This document shows positions 8,232-16,448 of a stretch of DNA of 64,000 nucleotides, one piece after another; position 1 is the first letter of the stretch; each line of letters begins with the position of its first letter. The notes under the pieces are model-generated. The model ran no database searches. It worked only from the letters and a program-made list of their open reading frames with translations, and was not told the origin of the DNA. Location of the stretch: the NCBI RefSeq assembly GCF_005771405.1, contig NZ_VAUA01000012.1:109114-173113 (forward strand). The letters are read 5' to 3'. The translations under genes were made by a program, and so were the position numbers. Origin of the DNA: Parasedimentitalea maritima (lineage in GTDB: Bacteria; Pseudomonadota; Alphaproteobacteria; Rhodobacterales; Rhodobacteraceae).

Positions 8232-10421
8232 ATGGATCGCGCTCAGATTGTTGACGGTAATTTTCGCCACCGGGTGGGGGTAAATGATTTACCGGAAGGT
8301 CATGCACCATCGGCCTCTCTGACAGCCTCTGAGGCAGTCGCTATTTACCGCGCGCAATGTGTTAGTCGGGCGCTGGACTTAACCAGTCGTCAAATGCAGA
8401 AAAACGGGCAGGGGTTCTATACGATTGGATCTAGCGGCCATGAAGGAATGGCGGCGGTGGCCCATGCCTTGCGCCCCAGCGATATGGCGTTTCTTCATTA
8501 TCGCGATGCCGCGTTTCAGATCGCCCGCGCGGGGCAGGTTCCCGGTCAAACCATCGCCTGGGATATGTTGCTATCTTTTGCCTGTTCCAGCGATGACCCC
8601 ACATCAGGTGGGCGTCACAAGGTGTTGGGTTCAAAAGACCTTATGATCCCGCCGCAAACATCAACCATTGCCAGCCACCTTCCCAAGGCCTTGGGCACAG
8701 CATACTCAATTGGGGCTGCACGTCGTCATCCTCCCGAACATCAGAAACTGCCGGACGATTCAATTGTTATGTGCTCTTTCGGTGATGCATCTGCCAACCA
8801 TTCTACTGCTCAAGGTGCCATCAATACAGCTGGCTGGACGTCGGTACAGTCAGTGCCGCTGCCACTGCTATTTGTCTGTGAAGATAATGGGATTGGGATA
8901 TCCACCAAAACGCCGATGGGCTGGATAGAGTCTTCTATGGCCCACCGTCCAGGTATCAAATACTTCAAGGCGAACGGCCTTGATTTATTTGAAACACATA
9001 GCGTCGTGGCCGAAGCTGCTGAATATGTACGTTGTCACCGTAAACCCGCCTTTTTACATCTTAGAACCGTTCGGCTCTATGGTCACGCGGGCGCAGATGT
9101 GCCGACAACATATCTTAGCAAAGCTGAAGTGGAGGCGGATGAAGCCAATGACCCTCTTTTGCATTCGGTCCGTTTGTTGCGAGATACCAACTCGTTATCG
9201 CCACAACTTGCACTAAATATTTATCAGGAAACGCTTGCGCGTGTAGAGCGCATTGCAGCAGAAGTTGTCGAGCGACCACATTTGAAAACAGCTTCGGAGG
9301 TGGCGCGTAGTTTAGTCCCACCAGTACGCTCTTGCAAAACAACTAACGGGCCAAGTGATGACATGCGCGCGGCAGCCTTTGGCAGCGATTTGAAAGCACT
9401 TGCTGATCCGCAGCCAATGAGCCGATTGATCAATTGGGCGCTTACCGATCTCATGTTGGAGCACCCTGACGTGGTGATGATGGGGGAAGACGTTGGCCGT
9501 AAGGGTGGTGTATATGGGGTCACACAGAAACTGCACAACAGGTTTGGCCCGGATCGCGTTATCGATACGCTTTTGGATGAGCAATCCATTCTTGGGTTAG
9601 CCATAGGAATGGGACACAATGGTTTTGTTCCAATCCCGGAAATCCAATTTTTGGCATATCTTCACAATGCTGAAGACCAAATCCGGGGCGAAGCAGCTAC
9701 TTTACCGTTTTTCTCGGACGGTCAGTTTACAAATCCTATGGTGCTTCGGATTGCTGGACTGGGCTATCAGAAGGGCTTTGGCGGCCATTTTCACAACGAC
9801 AATTCGCTAGCAGTTCTTCGTGATATTCCGGGTGTAATTATTGCTTGTCCGTCTGATGGGGCCGAGGCGGCGATGATGTTGAGGGAATGCGTTCGGCTGG
9901 CACGACAAGAACAACGGGTCGTGGTGTTCGTAGAACCGATCGCACTTTATCCGATGCGTGATCTGCATTCGGCCAAAGATGGGGGGTGGATGCAAACCTA
10001 TCCTCCAGTTGGCCAAAGTATTGTGTTGGGAGAGGTCGGTATTCATGGCGACGGCCATGATCTGGCTATCGTCACATACGGAAATGGGCGGTACCTGTCG
10101 ACCCAAGCACGGGTGGAGTTGGAGGCTAAGGGATACAACGTTCGTATAATTGATATGCGATGGCTCGCGCCTTTACCTGCTGAGGCGCTTTTGGCAGCCA
10201 CAAAAGGGTGTAAACGCGTTCTGATCGTCGATGAATGCCGCAGTACAGGCAGCCAATCTGAGGCACTGATGACATTGTTTTCAGAACATACGGAGATAGA
10301 AACGGCCCGCCATGTTGCCGGTGATTGCTTCATTGCCACGGGGCCGGCCTATGCCGCCAGTCTGCCGTCAAAAGAAAGCATTACCAATGCGGCCCTTGAT
10401 TTACTCGGAGATGTACGATGA
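8232..10421 (+). CDS. Fused E1-alpha/E1-beta thiamine-dependent 2-oxoacid dehydrogenase
   Basis: A single 729-residue chain joining both halves of a heterotetrameric E1. Residues about 30-360 are E1-alpha, with the TPP/Mg motif starting GDASANH (184-190) and closing EDNGIGIS (217-224). From about 395 it is E1-beta, with MGEDVG (417-422) and the acidic residue E450 in DEQSILGLAIGMG. The expected reaction is decarboxylation of a 2-oxoacid and transfer of the acyl group to a lipoyl E2. No E2, E3 or lipoyl domain lies in the window. Instead the gene overlaps a FabD-like acyltransferase by four bases (ATGA), implying coupled translation and shared function. Substrate unknown; branched-chain 2-oxoacids are the obvious candidate. 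Confidence 0.88.
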   Translation: MDRAQIVDGNFRHRVGVNDLPEGHAPSASLTASEAVAIYRAQCVSRALDLTSRQMQKNGQGFYTIGSSGHEGMAAVAHALRPSDMAFLHYRDAAFQIARAGQVPGQTIAWDMLLSFACSSDDPTSGGRHKVLGSKDLMIPPQTSTIASHLPKALGTAYSIGAARRHPPEHQKLPDDSIVMCSFGDASANHSTAQGAINTAGWTSVQSVPLPLLFVCEDNGIGISTKTPMGWIESSMAHRPGIKYFKANGLDLFETHSVVAEAAEYVRCHRKPAFLHLRTVRLYGHAGADVPTTYLSKAEVEADEANDPLLHSVRLLRDTNSLSPQLALNIYQETLARVERIAAEVVERPHLKTASEVARSLVPPVRSCKTTNGPSDDMRAAAFGSDLKALADPQPMSRLINWALTDLMLEHPDVVMMGEDVGRKGGVYGVTQKLHNRFGPDRVIDTLLDEQSILGLAIGMGHNGFVPIPEIQFLAYLHNAEDQIRGEAATLPFFSDGQFTNPMVLRIAGLGYQKGFGGHFHNDNSLAVLRDIPGVIIACPSDGAEAAMMLRECVRLARQEQRVVVFVEPIALYPMRDLHSAKDGGWMQTYPPVGQSIVLGEVGIHGDGHDLAIVTYGNGRYLSTQARVELEAKGYNVRIIDMRWLAPLPAEALLAATKGCKRVLIVDECRSTGSQSEALMTLFSEHTEIETARHVAGDCFIATGPAYAASLPSKESITNAALDLLGDVR

Positions 10422-11467
10422 CACGTACCGCAGTTCTAATTTGCCCTGGACGTGGTACATATAACAAAACTGAGCTGGGCTATCTTAATCGCTATCACGC
10501 TGATAAGGCTGAATTGCTTTCGGGTTTTGACCAATTGCGAGGCCTTGGAGGACAGGATCCGGTCATCGAACTTGATCGTGCTGCCAAATTTTCAATGGCT
10601 AAATATTCACGAGGTGATGTCGCTTCGCCGTTGATCTATGCAAGCGCTGTTGCGGATGCACAATCTTTATCGGACGATATTGAAGTTGTGGCAGTTACTG
10701 GCAACTCAATGGGGTGGTACATCGCGCTCGCCGTTGCCGGTGCGCTTGCTTCAAACGATGGATTTCATGTGGTGAATACCATGGGCACGCTGATGCAACA
10801 GCACCTTATTGGTGGTCAGTTGGTTTATCCATTTGTGGACGAAAATTGGTTGCCTAAACCACATCTGAAGGATGAGCTACTAGCACTAATAGCAAGAATT
10901 AATGGAGAAAATGGACAGACCCTTTCGCTGTCAATTGATTTGGGGGGTATGTTGGTTTTGGCCGGTAATGAGGCGGGATTGCAAGGTTTTGAGCAGGCTG
11001 TACCTGTCCTGCAGGAGCGGTTTCCAATGCGGCTGCCAAACCATGCAGCGTTTCATACCCATCTACAGACCCCCGTTGCAGAATTGGGTCGTCAACTACT
11101 GCCAGAAAGCTTGTTTTGTCAGCCTAATGTTGCGTTGATCGATGGACGTGGCCAAACATGGTGGCCAGGGGCCTGTGATACCCAAGTTTTATGGGACTAC
11201 ACTTTGGGACAACAAGTTGTGCAGCCCTACAATTTCACCCTTGCAGTTCAGGCTGCTGCCCAGGAGTTTGCTCCCGATCTCTTCATTGTCACAGGACCGG
11301 GCACGACTCTCGGCGGCGCTGTTGCGCAATCTTTGGTCTTGGGGGGATGGCAGAACATGGCGTCAAAACATGATTTCAAATCACGTCAGGCCGACAGGTC
11401 GACGTTAATATCAATGGGAGATCCGGAGCAACGTAATTGGGTGACATCTTGTGATAACATTGAGTGA
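10418..11467 (+). CDS. Divergent FabD-like acyltransferase lacking the carboxylate-binding Arg
   Basis: Alpha/beta-hydrolase-like acyltransferase of the malonyl-CoA:ACP transacylase superfamily, 349 residues. The nucleophile elbow reads GNSMGW (95-100, Ser97) where FabD has GHSLGE. The catalytic histidine is kept (H213 in AAFHTH). The N-terminal FPGQGS motif has become CPGRGTY. At the site of FabD Arg117, which binds the malonyl carboxylate (xxRGxxMQ), this protein has NTMGTLMQ, so Met122 replaces Arg. From established AT-domain rules that predicts a neutral acyl group, not malonyl. Overlap with the E1 gene suggests it handles the acyl product or its thioester. It could also be a hydrolase. 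Confidence 0.75.
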   Translation: MTRTAVLICPGRGTYNKTELGYLNRYHADKAELLSGFDQLRGLGGQDPVIELDRAAKFSMAKYSRGDVASPLIYASAVADAQSLSDDIEVVAVTGNSMGWYIALAVAGALASNDGFHVVNTMGTLMQQHLIGGQLVYPFVDENWLPKPHLKDELLALIARINGENGQTLSLSIDLGGMLVLAGNEAGLQGFEQAVPVLQERFPMRLPNHAAFHTHLQTPVAELGRQLLPESLFCQPNVALIDGRGQTWWPGACDTQVLWDYTLGQQVVQPYNFTLAVQAAAQEFAPDLFIVTGPGTTLGGAVAQSLVLGGWQNMASKHDFKSRQADRSTLISMGDPEQRNWVTSCDNIE

Positions 11468-11797
11468 TGCGATATCATATCAGTCATACATTGGTATTCT
11501 GAATCCGCACGGAGTTAGCTGGCAACAGCTCTCCTGTACGCCAAACTATAAACGCATCGCCTGGTAAGCTCTTGCATGTCGCTTCAATTTCGCCGTGGAA
11601 AAAAGTTGCGCGACGTCCTTGTTCTAGAGCTCTCGCCATAGTCCGATTCTGCCAAAACGAGTTGACGTGAGTATTGAGCACTTTGTCAGCTACTCGCTAG
11701 CTGCCTGCGCCAAAGTGAACAAGGTTACAGAGGTAGAGCGTTGGCTTTGTTACGTTAGAGCTCTCTACGCACCAATATTTCAAAACTTGAGGTGAAT
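11468..11797. other. Intergenic region, one doubtful minus-strand frame
   Basis: 330 bases between the acyltransferase and the DUF3307 gene. A 65-codon minus-strand frame (11484-11681, GTG start) has a protein-like C-terminal half, but no ribosome site and no family I recognise. No hairpin terminator was found for the E1/acyltransferase pair. Confidence 0.4.
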
Positions 11798-12112
11798 ATG
11801 GAAGTTCTGGCGCTGTTGATCTTTGCTCATGCGATGGCAGACTATCCTTTGCAAGGTGACTTTCTTGCTCGTGCAAAAAACCACACAGCCCCGATATGTG
11901 GCGTTCCATGGTACCATGCATTAGCTGCTCACTGTACAATTCACGCAGGGTTTGTCGGCATCATCACAGGTTCACTTGCGTTAGGGATTGCAGAATTCTT
12001 CATCCATGCAGCTACAGACTATGCCAAGTGTTCTGGACGGATTTCCTACAACACTGATCAAGCCATACATGTTGGTTGCAAGATATGTTGGGCTGTTCTG
12101 GTTGTCGCTTAA
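11798..12112 (+). CDS. DUF3307 family membrane protein
   Basis: A 104-residue protein with about three hydrophobic helices. Family landmarks are FAHAMADYPLQGDFLA near the start, then AKN, PW, an AAHCTIHAG helix, and DQAIH near the end. Function unknown; the family occurs in bacterial chromosomes and in phages. A GAGG site 5 bases before the ATG at 11798 decides this start over the GTG two codons upstream. It points toward tRNA-Arg, which lies 90 bases downstream on the other strand. Confidence 0.75.
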   Translation: MEVLALLIFAHAMADYPLQGDFLARAKNHTAPICGVPWYHALAAHCTIHAGFVGIITGSLALGIAEFFIHAATDYAKCSGRISYNTDQAIHVGCKICWAVLVVA

Positions 12113-12202
12113 ACTTGAAGCTGTCGTCAGTTCGATCGATCTGGCCAATACGTCAGAATCTACAAATCAAGAACTTCTGGATTATTTGAGAGTTGAAAGA
12201 AA

Positions 12203-12279
<77 letters not shown>

Positions 12280-12393
12280 TTATTTCAACGGCGGTATAGC
12301 TGCGGAAGGTAGCAGCCGCAATGGCTAATTGTGGGTCGACGCCTATCAAACGCACCATTGATAGAAGTTACAGAAGCTCAGCAAACTAAATGC

Positions 12394-12422
12394 AAAAAAC
12401 CCGCAAACCTTGCGCTTGCGGG
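12394..12422 (-). terminator. Intrinsic terminator of the DUF882 gene
   Basis: On the minus strand, CCCGCAA / TTGCGGG (7 bp) around a 9-base loop is followed by six T residues. It lies 29 bases past the DUF882 stop codon. Confidence 0.85.
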
Positions 12423-12450
12423 GTGGGCGCATGGCCGAAACATTTATGGC

Positions 12451-13020
12451 TTAGCCATTCCAGCTGCGGACATTGCCGCAATCCATATGGACGAAATTGG
12501 AGCGGCGGTATTTACCGACTCCGCCAGCCTTACAAGCCTGAGCGGCCTGTGCCATTTGGTGGACTGAACGTGAAGCAAGCCGCAAGTCTGCAGCTTCGCC
12601 ACGCATATGTAATGAGTTCTTAGCAACACCACGAGACCGGCGACGCAACATAGCGTTGGTCTGCGGGCTGCGATAACCCGAAAGCATCATGTAGGGTTCG
12701 TTTACATCAAGGAGGTTGTGCGATGCGGCCATAATATCAATTGTGCGGGGATCAATTTCTTTGACCAGATCGTTTCGCCAATCCCGCATGAAGTGGTTGA
12801 TCTCTTTCATTGAATCTTTGATGTACTTGCCATCGATCCAATAGATCATGTCGATCCGCTCGCCTGTTCGGCCTGAATACATTCGAATTCGCCGAATGTC
12901 GCCTGCACCGCGCAGAAAACCTGCTGCCTTTGAGAAAGTTGGAGTTGCAACAAGAGTGGTTGCCGCAAAAGCACCCAGCAAGCTGCGTCGGGTGATACCC
13001 GAAGAATTGGTTTCTACCAT
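12451..13020 (-). CDS. DUF882 / YcbK (MepK-like) M15 metallopeptidase, Tat-exported
   Basis: A predicted periplasmic zinc peptidase acting on peptidoglycan cross-links. In E. coli the related MepK cuts meso-DAP 3-3 bonds made by L,D-transpeptidases. The 189-residue chain begins with a twin-arginine signal (TRRSLLGAF at 10-18, then a hydrophobic stretch ending FSKA). Zinc ligands appear in SLHMRGEAADLR and FVHMDCG, the M15_2 pattern. I start at 13020, the ATG just before the Tat signal; in-frame ATGs at 13083 and 13185 would only lengthen the leader. It is divergent from an L,D-transpeptidase gene, a functional match: one makes 3-3 links and the other may cut them. Confidence 0.88.
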   Translation of the reverse strand: MVETNSSGITRRSLLGAFAATTLVATPTFSKAAGFLRGAGDIRRIRMYSGRTGERIDMIYWIDGKYIKDSMKEINHFMRDWRNDLVKEIDPRTIDIMAASHNLLDVNEPYMMLSGYRSPQTNAMLRRRSRGVAKNSLHMRGEAADLRLASRSVHQMAQAAQACKAGGVGKYRRSNFVHMDCGNVRSWNG

Positions 13021-13378
13021 AGTTACTGCGCCGTCCCGTACGCTATTCCTGCCTGCACTCGATGTTACGAGCGCTGTTTTCATCCATCCCCGGATGTAAC
13101 ATGTATGCCATAGGTCGATTCGTGTGCCAAGAAAGGATTGTCGCAACTTGTATCTATCTAGGATTTTCGGCGAATTTTTGCGCAAATTATGATGTTAACC
13201 AGACTTTTTTCCCCTTCATTCAACTTCTAGGGTTCTACGTTGAGACCACACTGCATCAGATAGGAATTCCAATCTAAAATGATGCAAATGTGAATGGACT
13301 TCTCCCCCTAGTATTTACCAAAGTTTCATATAGGCAGTGCCTTTAATCGATCTGTGAGCTGTTCAAGGACTTTATAAT
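13021..13378. other. Divergent promoter region of DUF882 peptidase and L,D-transpeptidase
   Basis: About 360 AT-rich bases between the two divergent start codons. No conserved operator, hairpin or further gene was recognised. The minus-strand frame continues through part of it as a possible longer DUF882 leader. Confidence 0.5.
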
Positions 13379-15004
13379 ATGATGTGTATTCCCCGCGCTG
13401 AACTGGCGGCTAAACTAAAAGCAGGTGCTTTTGCTCTGGTCCTTGGTGGGCTGGCTGCGGGGACTGGTGTCGCACCTGCGTATGCGCAGGTTACCGCGTT
13501 CAAACAAGCAATTGCCGAGGCTGCTTCGGTCGACGATGCCGTGGCAGCGTTTTACCGTGAGAACAATTATCAGCCGATTTGGACCGGGGCCGACACAGAG
13601 GGCCAAGCACGTCGCGCAGCATTGCTAGAAGCACTTGGTAATGTGTCAGTACATGGCTTGCCAGACCGTTCTGTCGAAGTTGCCCGTCTGACTGAACAGA
13701 TGAAAAATGCTCGAACGACTCGCGACGTTGGACTGGTCGAGGTCGCATTAAGCCGTGCACTGGTGGACTATGCTCGCGACGTTCAAACGGGACTTCTAGT
13801 CCCATCGCAGATTGACGATGGGATGGTGCGCGAAAAGCCGAGTGTTGACGGGACAACATATTTGGTCGGCATGCGGGATGAGCAGCCGATGTCCTTTATT
13901 CGCTCTCTTACACCTGCTTCGCCTCAGTACCGTGCTTTAATGAAAGAAAAACTGCGCCTCGAAGCTTTGCTACAGCAGGGCGGCTGGGGGCCCACTGTTC
14001 TAAACCGCAAACTGGAACCAGGCCAAAGCGGCGCGGATGTTGTTGCTCTTCGCGACAGGTTGATTGTCATGGGGTATCTGCAACGTAGTGCTACCCGAGA
14101 CTACGATTTGGCGATGGAAAGTGCTGTTCAGCAATTTCAGTCAGATCATGGGTTGGAAGTTGACGGTGTCGCAGGAAAAGGCACGGTAGCGGAAATCAAC
14201 AAATCCGTTCTGACCCGTTTGAAATCTGTGATTGTCGCGATGGAGCGTGAACGTTGGTTGCCGACTGACCGGGGTGAACGCCATGTCCTAGTCAACCAAA
14301 CGGACTTTACGGCCAAAATTATTGACCACGGCAACGTCACATTTGAAACCCGTTCGGTGATTGGAAAGAACCAAGGTGATCGCCGCTCCCCTGAATTCTC
14401 TGATGTAATGGAGCATATGGTGATTAACCCGAGCTGGTATGTGCCGCGCTCGATTGTAACCAAAGAGTACCTTCCTCAGCTCAAACAGAACCCAAATGCA
14501 GCTGGCCACATGGAAATCACTGACAGCCGAGGTCGTAGAGTTGACCGCAGTGCGGTAGACTTTACGCAGTTTACTACAAGAAGCTTCCCTTTTGCGATGC
14601 GTCAGCCACCGAGCAGTCGAAATGCGTTGGGGCTGGTCAAATTCATGTTTCCGAACAAGTACAATATTTATCTGCATGACACTCCGGCTAAAAACCTGTT
14701 CTCGCGTGAAGTACGCGCCTATTCACATGGCTGTATCCGCTTGCAGCAACCCTTTGATTTTGCTTATGCATTGCTTGCACGTCAAACCGAAGACCCCAAG
14801 GCGTTTTTCCATCGCGTTCTGAACAGCGGTAAAGAGACAAAAGTGGAGCTTGATAAAAAGGTTCCTGTTCACATCATTTACCGGACTGCAGTTGTGTCGG
14901 CTAAAGGTCGGGCTGAATACCGCCGTGATGTTTATGGTCGTGATGCAAAAGTTTGGAATGCGCTTGAACGGGCAGGGGTGGTGTTAAGCGGCGTTCAGGG
15001 GTAA
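13379..15004 (+). CDS. L,D-transpeptidase (YcbB-like, YkuD domain)
   Basis: A periplasmic enzyme that forms 3-3 peptidoglycan cross-links or anchors envelope proteins. The 541-residue chain has a signal peptide ending APAYA about residue 36, a helical scaffold region, a peptidoglycan-binding repeat about 218-280 (DVVALRDRL ... AVQQFQSDHGL), and a YkuD catalytic domain about 300-480. The catalytic motif HGCIRLQQP contains the nucleophilic Cys. The layout and length match LdtD/YcbB rather than the short ErfK type. AAGGAC lies upstream of the ATG. LpxD follows 39 bases later with no terminator, so an envelope operon is likely. Confidence 0.92.
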   Translation: MMCIPRAELAAKLKAGAFALVLGGLAAGTGVAPAYAQVTAFKQAIAEAASVDDAVAAFYRENNYQPIWTGADTEGQARRAALLEALGNVSVHGLPDRSVEVARLTEQMKNARTTRDVGLVEVALSRALVDYARDVQTGLLVPSQIDDGMVREKPSVDGTTYLVGMRDEQPMSFIRSLTPASPQYRALMKEKLRLEALLQQGGWGPTVLNRKLEPGQSGADVVALRDRLIVMGYLQRSATRDYDLAMESAVQQFQSDHGLEVDGVAGKGTVAEINKSVLTRLKSVIVAMERERWLPTDRGERHVLVNQTDFTAKIIDHGNVTFETRSVIGKNQGDRRSPEFSDVMEHMVINPSWYVPRSIVTKEYLPQLKQNPNAAGHMEITDSRGRRVDRSAVDFTQFTTRSFPFAMRQPPSSRNALGLVKFMFPNKYNIYLHDTPAKNLFSREVRAYSHGCIRLQQPFDFAYALLARQTEDPKAFFHRVLNSGKETKVELDKKVPVHIIYRTAVVSAKGRAEYRRDVYGRDAKVWNALERAGVVLSGVQG

Positions 15005-15043
15005 TCCTCAGGCCCAATACCAAATCGCCGGGAAGGGCCTGAA

Positions 15044-16117
15044 ATGTATACCATTCGCCAGATAGCAGAGGCACTGGGCTCAGAAGCACAGGGCGATCTG
15101 GATTTGATGATCTCCGGTGCTGCCGAGCCTAAGGATGCGGGGCCAAAAGACCTTGCGATGGCCATGTCTCCTAAATATGGTGACGCACTGGGGCAAGGAT
15201 CAGCATTGGCGGCGCTTCTTTGGCCTGAAGCAGATTGGCAGTCGATGGGGCTCCGTGCAGCGATTTTTGCCCCTCGTCCACGTATGGCAATGGCAGGAGT
15301 GACTGCGACACTGGACCTGGGGCAGGGTTTTGGCGGCGGCATTCATCCAACCGCTGTTGTTGATCCCGCTGCGATCTTGGCCAGTGATGTGAGTGTTGGG
15401 CCGTTATCCATTATCAGCGCAGGCGCTAAGATCGGCGCCGGAACTGTGATCGGCCCACATTGCTTTGTCGGGGTTGATGTGGTGATCGGCGAGGCTGGTT
15501 TCCTGCGCGAAATGGTGTCAATTGGCGCGAGAGCGACGATCGGAGATCGGTTTATCGCACAACCCGGCGCCCGTGTTGGTAGTGACGGATTTTCGTTTGT
15601 GACACCTGAAACCTCAGCGGTTGAAAATGTTCGGAAATCATTGGCGGATCAAGGGGATGCCGAGGCGCAAACTTGGTTGAGAATACATTCGTTAGGTGCG
15701 GTATCTATCGGTGATAATGTTGAAATTGGAGCCAATTGCACAATTGATAATGGAACCATTCGCAATACTGTTATCGGGAATGGTAGCAAGCTCGACAACC
15801 AAGTTCACATCGGTCACAACACTCGTGTCGGAAAGGACTGCCTGATCTGTGGCCAAACTGGAGTGTCGGGGTCGGTGGATATTGGAGACAATGTGGTGCT
15901 AGCGGGACAATGCGGTGTGAACGACAATATCTTTATAGGCAATGGAGTTGTAGCTGGCGGCGGGACCAAAATCATCTCAAATGTCCCAGCTGGGCGGGTG
16001 ATAATGGGGTATCCGGCTGTTAAAATGGACACGCATACCGAAATGTATAAGTCGCAGCGACGGTTACCACGCATTATGCGCGACATTGATGCGCTGAAAA
16101 AGGCTGTTTTCAAATAG
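15044..16117 (+). CDS. lpxD: LpxD-type UDP-3-O-acylglucosamine N-acyltransferase
   Basis: Adds a 3-hydroxyacyl chain from ACP to the 2-amino group of UDP-3-O-acyl-glucosamine in lipid A synthesis. The 357-residue chain has the LpxD N-terminal domain (about 1-100), then left-handed beta-helix hexapeptide repeats. The catalytic His lies in LDNQVHIGHN. The C-terminus forms the ACP-contacting helix (RRLPRIMRDIDALKK). The gene is not in the usual bamA-lpxD-fabZ-lpxA-lpxB cluster; it lies between an L,D-transpeptidase and an ACP/KAS pair, so it may be a second, specialised copy (inference). Whether a standard lpxD exists elsewhere cannot be seen here. Confidence 0.88.
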   Translation: MYTIRQIAEALGSEAQGDLDLMISGAAEPKDAGPKDLAMAMSPKYGDALGQGSALAALLWPEADWQSMGLRAAIFAPRPRMAMAGVTATLDLGQGFGGGIHPTAVVDPAAILASDVSVGPLSIISAGAKIGAGTVIGPHCFVGVDVVIGEAGFLREMVSIGARATIGDRFIAQPGARVGSDGFSFVTPETSAVENVRKSLADQGDAEAQTWLRIHSLGAVSIGDNVEIGANCTIDNGTIRNTVIGNGSKLDNQVHIGHNTRVGKDCLICGQTGVSGSVDIGDNVVLAGQCGVNDNIFIGNGVVAGGGTKIISNVPAGRVIMGYPAVKMDTHTEMYKSQRRLPRIMRDIDALKKAVFK

Positions 16118-16165
16118 CAGGCAAGCGGCTAGTTCATCATTACCGCAATCGATCAGAGAACAGAT

Positions 16166-16420
16166 ATGAGCATACAGAAAAAGGTTTTTGCCATCATCGC
16201 CGAACAAGCGGTTCTAGAACCCTCTGATGTCTCGCTCATCAGCACGTTGGAGGAACTTGGAATTGATAGTATGGGGGTGGTAGAATGCATCTTCGCTATC
16301 GAAGAAGAGTTTGACATTACCGTACCGTTTAATGCCAATGAACCCGCGAAAAGCGACTTCGATATTACAAATGTTGGTTCTATCGTTGCAGGCATTGAAA
16401 AGCTGATTTCTAAGAAATAA
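16166..16420 (+). CDS. Acyl carrier protein (specialised)
   Basis: An 84-residue acidic helical protein. The phosphopantetheine site is Ser35 in LGIDSMGV, so DSM replaces the DSL of housekeeping AcpP. The sequence is clearly unlike AcpP elsewhere, which suggests a dedicated role. It lies 48 bases after lpxD and 28 before a ketoacyl synthase. By analogy with AcpXL of rhizobia (established there), it may carry an unusual acyl chain for lipid A or another envelope lipid. That is inference; no very-long-chain-specific gene was recognised here. Confidence 0.88.
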   Translation: MSIQKKVFAIIAEQAVLEPSDVSLISTLEELGIDSMGVVECIFAIEEEFDITVPFNANEPAKSDFDITNVGSIVAGIEKLISKK

Positions 16421-16448
16421 CAACGACCTGTGAGCAGAGACTATTTCC

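Noticed and set aside
11484..11681. 65-codon minus-strand frame with a protein-like C-terminal half
   Set aside because: GTG start without ribosome site and no recognisable family; kept only as a note in the intergenic entry.
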